NCBI GenBank assembly: GCA_024638325.1
Contig: JAHEKM010000005.1
Span: 1 to 34,869 of the forward strand
Source of the DNA: Gemmatimonadota bacterium
Lineage (GTDB): Bacteria > Gemmatimonadota > Gemmatimonadetes > Longimicrobiales > Gaopeijiaceae
DNA: 34,869 bases
Direction of reading: 5' to 3'
Shown in pieces: positions 29,578-34,869 of this stretch. The stretch's first letter is position 1; every line of letters begins with the position of its first letter. A program made the position numbers and the translations under genes. The notes under the pieces were generated by a model. It did not search any database. It was not told where the DNA came from and was given only the letters and a program-made list of their open reading frames with translations.

Positions 29578-30672
29578 ATGAAGCACGCCCGAGGAATGAG
29601 CGCCCTGCTCGTGTGCGCCGGCCTCGCGGTGACCGTCTCGGGCTGTAGGGAACCGTACGACTGGCAGCCGTTCAACTGGCAGGGCCCCGTCTGCAGCGTC
29701 CCGGCCGCGGAGATCTTCGCCGGGGGTCCGGGCCAGGACGGGATTCCGGCGCTCACCGACCCGGAGTTCGTGCGCCATACCGAGTCGGGCGCCAGCTACA
29801 TCGACCCGGAGGAGCGCGTCATCGGGCTCCACACGGACTCCGGCCCCATCGCGATTCCGCTGCAGATCATGTGGTACCACGAGATCGTGAACCTGGTCGT
29901 CGACGGACAGCGTATCGCCGTGACCCACTGTCCCCTGACCGGGTCTTCACTGGCATTCGACCGGGAGCCGCTGGGCGGCGTCGAGTTCGGTGTATCCGGC
30001 CTCCTGTTCCGCAGCAACCTGATGATGTACGACCGCAGCACGGAGGAGTCGCTCTGGCCGCAGATGAGCAGGGGCGCGCGCTGCGGGACCAGGGACGGCA
30101 CCGAACTGGCCATGATCCCGGTGTACGAGATGAGGTGGCAGTCCTGGCGCTCGTTGCACCCCGACACGCGTGTGATATCCGAAGACACCGGGCATCTCCG
30201 TGACTACCTCGCCTACCCCTACGGCGACTACGACGAGTTGAACAACTCGCAGACGCTCTTCCCCGTGCAGATCGACGGCCGGCGGCCGGCCAAGGAACGC
30301 GTGTTGGGCGTTCCGGGATCGGAAGGAGGGATCGCCTACCCCTTCGGGGAGCTCGGGCGCAACGTGGCCGTGCGCGTGGTGGAGCACGACCCTGAGGGCT
30401 CCGGCTCGGCCGAGAGTGTCGTGTTCTGGAACACGGTGTCCGAGTCGGCGATGCTCTTCGACAAGACGCTCGACGGCGCGGAGCTCACGTTCGATGGGTC
30501 CGGCGGGATCATCGTCGACCTGGAGACGGACAGCCAATGGACGGTCGACGGCGAGGCCGTCAGCGGCCCACTCAGCGGTCGCCGGCTCGAGCCCGTCGGC
30601 GAGGCCTACGTCTCGTTCTGGTTCGCCTGGGCCGCCTTCGAGCCCGACACCCGGATCTGGTCGGGCTTCTAG
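29578..30672 (+). CDS. DUF3179-domain lipoprotein
   Basis: MKHARGMSALLVCAGLAVTVSGCREPYDW lipobox; RVIGLHTDSGPIAIPLQIMWYHEIVNLVVDGQRIAVTHCPLTGSSLAFDRE...NLMMYDRSTEESLWPQMSRGARCG; AGGAGG upstream of the ATG. Confidence 0.88.
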   Translation: MKHARGMSALLVCAGLAVTVSGCREPYDWQPFNWQGPVCSVPAAEIFAGGPGQDGIPALTDPEFVRHTESGASYIDPEERVIGLHTDSGPIAIPLQIMWYHEIVNLVVDGQRIAVTHCPLTGSSLAFDREPLGGVEFGVSGLLFRSNLMMYDRSTEESLWPQMSRGARCGTRDGTELAMIPVYEMRWQSWRSLHPDTRVISEDTGHLRDYLAYPYGDYDELNNSQTLFPVQIDGRRPAKERVLGVPGSEGGIAYPFGELGRNVAVRVVEHDPEGSGSAESVVFWNTVSESAMLFDKTLDGAELTFDGSGGIIVDLETDSQWTVDGEAVSGPLSGRRLEPVGEAYVSFWFAWAAFEPDTRIWSGF

Positions 30673-30775
30673 CCTCACCAAGGGGCCCCCCTGGCGGAGC
30701 TGGACCGTGACAGAGCGAGGGTAGGGTCGCTACGGTAGTGCCGATTCCGACCGTTCACATCGTCCGCACCCCGCC

Positions 30776-31822
30776 TTGCCGCCCTCCCGCACGCTCCCGT
30801 TCAGCTCCTACTCGGACCCGAGTGTCCTACACCAGGAGCAGGAGCGGATCTTCAGGCGGCGGTGGCAGTACGTCGGCCACACAGGCCAGCTCCCTCAGCC
30901 CGAGTCCGTAGCCGCAGGGCGTGCCGGCGACGCACCAGTGCTCCTTACGCGGGATGCGGGTGGCGAGCTTCGCGCGTTCCTCAACGTGTGCCGGCACCGC
31001 GGCTCCGTGTTGGTGGCCGAGGACGGCGCCCGTAAGACGGTCCAGTGCCCTTACCATGCGTGGAGCTACGAGTTGGACGGACGGCTTCGCTCTGCGCCGA
31101 GGTCACAGGGTGAGGACGACTTCGACGCGTCTTCGCTGGGTCTCCACCCGTTCGCGATCGACACGTGGGGGCCGTTCATTTTCGTGAATCCCGGGCCGGC
31201 CCCGGCGCCCCTGGCCGAAACGCTGGGCCGTCTCCCAGAGCTCGTGGCCTCGGCGGGCGTCGACGTGCACGCGCTCGCCTTCAAGCAACGCGCAAGGTCG
31301 AGCTACGAGGCCAACTGGAAGGTCTGCTGCGAGAACTTCCTCGAGTGCTACCACTGTCAGATCGCGCATCCAGGGCTGGCGAACGTGCTCGACATCCGGG
31401 AGGAGGCGTACACGCTCGAGGAGGACCGCTGGTTCTCGAGCCAATACGGCCCGCTCAAGGAAGGCTGGAGTGGCGACTTCGACCCGACCGGCTCGGTGGG
31501 GCACGGGCAGTTCCACTTCGTCTACCCGAACGTGACCATCAACATCTCTCCCGGCAGCCCCAACCTCTCCATCGGACCGGTCTTGCCCGAGGGAGCGGAG
31601 CGTACCAGCCGATTCCTCGACTACTTCTTCGCGCCGGACGCCGATCCGAAGTGGGTCGAGGATCTGCTCTCATGGGACGGCGTCGTGGGGGACGAGGACA
31701 CCGTCTTGGTGGAGAACCTTCAACGAGGTGTGCGATCCGGCGTGATCGAGGAGGGCGTGCTCTTCCGCAGCGAGCGCCTGATCGCCCACTTCGACCGCCT
31801 CGTTCAGGAGGATCTGGCGTGA
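30776..31822 (+). CDS. Rieske [2Fe-2S] ring-hydroxylating-type oxygenase alpha subunit
   Basis: Rieske CRHRGSVLVAEDGARKTVQCPYHAWSYELDG; mononuclear iron motif ENFLECYHCQIAHPGL; C-terminal EDTVLVENLQRGVRSG; likely TTG start. Confidence 0.9.
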   Translation: MPPSRTLPFSSYSDPSVLHQEQERIFRRRWQYVGHTGQLPQPESVAAGRAGDAPVLLTRDAGGELRAFLNVCRHRGSVLVAEDGARKTVQCPYHAWSYELDGRLRSAPRSQGEDDFDASSLGLHPFAIDTWGPFIFVNPGPAPAPLAETLGRLPELVASAGVDVHALAFKQRARSSYEANWKVCCENFLECYHCQIAHPGLANVLDIREEAYTLEEDRWFSSQYGPLKEGWSGDFDPTGSVGHGQFHFVYPNVTINISPGSPNLSIGPVLPEGAERTSRFLDYFFAPDADPKWVEDLLSWDGVVGDEDTVLVENLQRGVRSGVIEEGVLFRSERLIAHFDRLVQEDLA

Positions 31823-31835
31823 CCCACCCGGCTCG

Positions 31836-31856
31836 CGGGACGCGTGATTCGTCCCG
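31836..31856 (+). terminator. Putative hairpin downstream of the Rieske oxygenase gene
   Basis: CGGGACG-CGTGATT-CGTCCCG, perfect 7 bp stem, 14 bp after the stop codon; no immediate U-tract (AACTTTT lies about 15-20 nt further on). Confidence 0.4.
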
Positions 31857-32123
31857 TGTGCTCGTGGGCAAACTTTTCGGAGGGTAGGTACGCCGCGTCC
31901 TCGAGGGCCCGCGCCCGCAGGGCCACAGGGCCAGCGCTCGACGCCCCGGAGCGGCTCCAGTGTGGCACGGGTCCTGCGGTGCCCTGGCTAGACATCCCCG
32001 TGGGTGCAGCCCCGACGTGACGAGATGCTTGGACCCAATGCCGCGCGCCGGTATGGTTGACGCGACACGCGACGACTCGGGCAACCAACGCTACGGATCG
32101 TCCGTCCCTCCTCCCGATGGTAC

Positions 32124-33221
32124 ATGACCACTTCTGAACGCATACGACGGCGCACGCGCGCCGGCTCGCCCGCCAGCGCGCTCCTGCTGGCGGTCTTCGC
32201 CTCCGCGTGCGACATCCCGACGGACCTACCCATCATCGATTCCCGCTGGATCGTGCCGGCGGAGGAGACCCGCTTCGGCGTCGCGGAGCTGTTGCCCGAC
32301 AACGACGTTACGGTCTCGCCGGACTCGACGACCTTCATCGTCGACTTCGATCCGGTCGCCTTCTCGACGACGCTCGGAGGCCTGTGCGCCGCGTGCGCGG
32401 CGGCCGACGGGCTCACGGTCCCCAAGCCGCCATTCACCGGCACCGTCGAGTCGGCCGTCGACTTCCCGCCCGAGGTGTTCGGCGTCACCGTCGTGTCCGG
32501 GCAGGTCGCCCTCGAGGTGACCAACAACTTCGGGTTCGACCCGCTGCGCCCTGCCTCGGGCTCGAACGGCACCATGACGCTCCGCGTCACCGACAACGCG
32601 GATGGCGACTTGCTCGCCGAGCTGGTCGTGGACGGGGTAGCCACTCCGTTCCCGGACGGCATGACCATTATCCGGAACCTCGCCTTGGCCCCGACGGTGG
32701 TGAACGACGGCCTTCTCGCCACCGTCATCATCGACTCGCCGCTCGGCGACCCCGTCACCGTCGACGCGAACGCGCTGCTCGCGGTGAACGCAACCGCATC
32801 CGACGTGCGCGTGTCGGCTGTGAGCGCGGACGTCAGCGGTAAGATGGTGCCCTTCGACCCGGTCGACCTCGGTCTGGAAGACGTGGACGCGGAAGTCCAG
32901 GAGATCGTCCGCGAGGGCGCGTTCGTCCTCCACGTGACCAACCCGTTCGGGATCGGTGCCGACTTCGACCTCACCATCGACGGGCCGACCATCGCCGCGC
33001 TCCAACGCTCCGCCACGATTCCGCCGGACGCCGAATCCACGGTGACGCTGCTCTTCACCGGCGCGGAGATCCAATCGTTCTTGGGCGAGCCGGGGGTGCT
33101 GCTCACGGGCGGGGCCACCGTGAGTGCAGCGGCGGGAATCGTGTCGCTCGCTCCCGGCGAGGAGCTCGTGTTGGACGCCGAGCTCGACCTCGTGTTGCGG
33201 ATCAACGGGGGAGGAAACTGA
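32124..33221 (+). CDS. Hypothetical lipoprotein with repeated VTNxFG-type beta segments
   Basis: 365 aa; LLLAVFASACDIP lipobox-like; VALEVTNNFGFDPLRP and FVLHVTNPFGIGADFDLTI; stop overlaps the next ATG (TGATG). Confidence 0.75.
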   Translation: MTTSERIRRRTRAGSPASALLLAVFASACDIPTDLPIIDSRWIVPAEETRFGVAELLPDNDVTVSPDSTTFIVDFDPVAFSTTLGGLCAACAAADGLTVPKPPFTGTVESAVDFPPEVFGVTVVSGQVALEVTNNFGFDPLRPASGSNGTMTLRVTDNADGDLLAELVVDGVATPFPDGMTIIRNLALAPTVVNDGLLATVIIDSPLGDPVTVDANALLAVNATASDVRVSAVSADVSGKMVPFDPVDLGLEDVDAEVQEIVREGAFVLHVTNPFGIGADFDLTIDGPTIAALQRSATIPPDAESTVTLLFTGAEIQSFLGEPGVLLTGGATVSAAAGIVSLAPGEELVLDAELDLVLRINGGGN

Positions 33222-34489
33222 TGCGCGCCCTGACCATGACGCTCGTATTGAGCGCGTTCGGGGCCAGCGCCGTGGCCGCGCAGTTGCCCTCGGCGAGCGC
33301 GGCGACGCTCGACCGTGGGCAGGACGCGACGGCGACCGGAGGCGGATTCGCGGCCATCGCGAGCAATCCAGCCGGACTCGCGCTGGCCTCCTCGCCGGGC
33401 TTCTCCATGACGCTGCCGAGCGTCTCGGCGCGGGCCGGTATCGGGCCGGTGGGCCTCGGCGATCTGAACGAATGGGAGGGGCGCCTCCTTCCCGACATGG
33501 TGAAGGACGACTGGCTCACACGCATCGCGAACGCGGGCGGGCAGTCGGGCGGCGGCGGCTTGGACATGACCGCGCTGGCGCTGACCATTGGAAACTTCGG
33601 CCTGCAGGTTTCGGCGCGCTCGGCCGGTCTGGTCGCGCTCTCGGACGACGCGGCCGAGCTGTTCCTCTATGGCAACGCCGGGCGCAGCGGCACGGCCGGT
33701 GACTTCGACCTCGCGTCATCCATGATCGAGGGCTTCGCCGTCGCCACGACGGCGCTCGCGTTCGGAACGACGGTGACCGACGGCATGCATGTCGGCGTAA
33801 CCGCGAAGTACTCGGTCGGTCTCGGCCTCGCCACCGCCCGCAACGTCAACAGCTTCGTCACGGGCGACCCGCTGGCCGTGCAGCTCGACTTCCCCGTGCT
33901 GTACCCGGACTTCGACTCCTATTCCTGGGACCAGAGCAGCGGCTTCGGCATGGACGTCGGCGCAATCTTCGAGGGAGACCCCCTCATCGTCGGCGTCACC
34001 ATCGAGAACCTGTTCAACACGTTCGCTTGGGACCTGACGGGCTATTCGTACGTCGCGGGTCAGGCCTTCTTCAACGAGGCCGACAGCGACTCGGATTTCT
34101 CGGAGTTTCCGCTGTCTGCCGCACCAGCGCAGGTGCGAGACTACTTCGAAGGGATCGCCGAGGAGTTGGGACTCGCCACGCGCGTCGAGGTCGGCGCATC
34201 GATGGAAGCCGCGCAAGCGTTGAGGGTTTTCGCGAACCTGCAGAAGAGTCTCGGGGACGGCATGGACTTCGACCCCGACTTCTACGGCGGTGTCGGGGCG
34301 GAGTGGACCGGCGTCTCCGTCTTGCATCTGCGGGCTCATGGCGCGGTCATCACGGACGGGTACCAACTGGGCGGCGGCGCGAGCCTCGTCCTCGGCCCCG
34401 TACACCTCTCCAGCGGCGCCACGCTTCGCTCGGAGTCGAGCAACGACTCGCTCCTGGCCACCTTCGCGCTATCCTTCGGGAGTCACTGA
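33221..34489 (+). CDS. Outer-membrane beta-barrel protein (FadL/PorV/DUF5723-like)
   Basis: 422 aa; signal peptide ending AVAA; GGGFAAIASNPAGLALASSPGFSMTLPS; alternating beta-strand pattern; C-terminal SLLATFALSFGSH. Confidence 0.7.
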   Translation: MRALTMTLVLSAFGASAVAAQLPSASAATLDRGQDATATGGGFAAIASNPAGLALASSPGFSMTLPSVSARAGIGPVGLGDLNEWEGRLLPDMVKDDWLTRIANAGGQSGGGGLDMTALALTIGNFGLQVSARSAGLVALSDDAAELFLYGNAGRSGTAGDFDLASSMIEGFAVATTALAFGTTVTDGMHVGVTAKYSVGLGLATARNVNSFVTGDPLAVQLDFPVLYPDFDSYSWDQSSGFGMDVGAIFEGDPLIVGVTIENLFNTFAWDLTGYSYVAGQAFFNEADSDSDFSEFPLSAAPAQVRDYFEGIAEELGLATRVEVGASMEAAQALRVFANLQKSLGDGMDFDPDFYGGVGAEWTGVSVLHLRAHGAVITDGYQLGGGASLVLGPVHLSSGATLRSESSNDSLLATFALSFGSH

Positions 34490-34516
34490 GCCCAGCGACA
34501 CTCCCCGACCGCATCC

Positions 34517-34869
34517 ATGAGGCCCGAGCGCTTCCACCGACTCCGTGAGGTCCTGTCGCGCCGGCAGCCCGACCTCACGGTGCTCATGGATCGGGTGCAC
34601 AAGTCGCACAACTTCTCCGCGATCCTGCGCAACTGCGACGCGGTGGGCGTGCTCGAGGCCCACGTGGTCGTGCCCGAGGGTGGGCTCGACCTCCATCATG
34701 GGACGTCGGCGGGAACCAGGAAGTGGATCCACGTCGAGTACCACGACGGAACGCGCGCCGCGATCGCGCAACTGAAGGAGCGGGGCTTCGCGGTGGTCGC
34801 CGCGCACCCCTCGAGCGAAGCGATCGACTACCGGGACTTCGACTATACGCCCCCGACGGCCATCACGAT
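34517..34869 (+). CDS. trmH: tRNA (guanosine-2'-O-)-methyltransferase, TrmH/SpoU family (3' part cut by window edge)
   Basis: MRPERFHRLREVLSRRQPDLTVLMDRVHKSHNFSAILRNCDAVGVLEAHVVVPEGG...AIDYRDFDYTPPTAIT. Confidence 0.93.
   Translation, partial: MRPERFHRLREVLSRRQPDLTVLMDRVHKSHNFSAILRNCDAVGVLEAHVVVPEGGLDLHHGTSAGTRKWIHVEYHDGTRAAIAQLKERGFAVVAAHPSSEAIDYRDFDYTPPTAIT

Noticed and set aside
32226-33074. Minus-strand ORFs opposite the 32124-33221 lipoprotein
   Set aside because: The plus-strand ORF has a lipoprotein signal and is coupled to the next gene; opposite frames are Arg/Glu-biased shadows.

Overview
High-GC bacterial chromosomal window, tightly packed, with no mobile element, CRISPR array or rRNA seen. 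Gene content and style loosely suggest Gemmatimonadota or relatives; that is inference only. Minus-strand housekeeping and metabolic block (1-20105): PfkB-type kinase (partial), argS, FmdB-like zinc ribbon, methylmalonyl-CoA mutase large subunit, biotin carrier, RumA/RlmD-type RNA methyltransferase (apparently frameshifted), biotin carboxylase, PDZ protein, carboxyltransferase, LpoA/periplasmic-binding-like lipoprotein, rpsA, cmk, aroA, tyrA, a 116-aa hypothetical, rnz, and a GGDEF protein. Accessory block (20452-34869): msrPQ, DUF4159 protein, class-I GATase, a small secreted protein, a CBM9/DUF5916-type outer-membrane protein, a Tat-exported linalool dehydratase/isomerase-like protein, tRNA-Leu(TAA), DUF3179 lipoprotein, Rieske oxygenase, a lipoprotein/beta-barrel pair, and trmH (partial). 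Most notable observations: (1) the Tat-exported Ldi-like protein keeps a C-x8-C catalytic-type cysteine pair; (2) a one-base frameshift in an RNA methyltransferase gene embedded in a propionyl-CoA carboxylase/mutase operon; (3) hairpins abutting or sequestering ribosome-binding sites around rpsA; (4) a Lys/Arg-rich insertion inside a GGDEF domain; (5) a translationally coupled lipoprotein/outer-membrane barrel pair. Family calls come from motif reading and recall, with no database searches. I cannot claim that a wholly new system is proven here.
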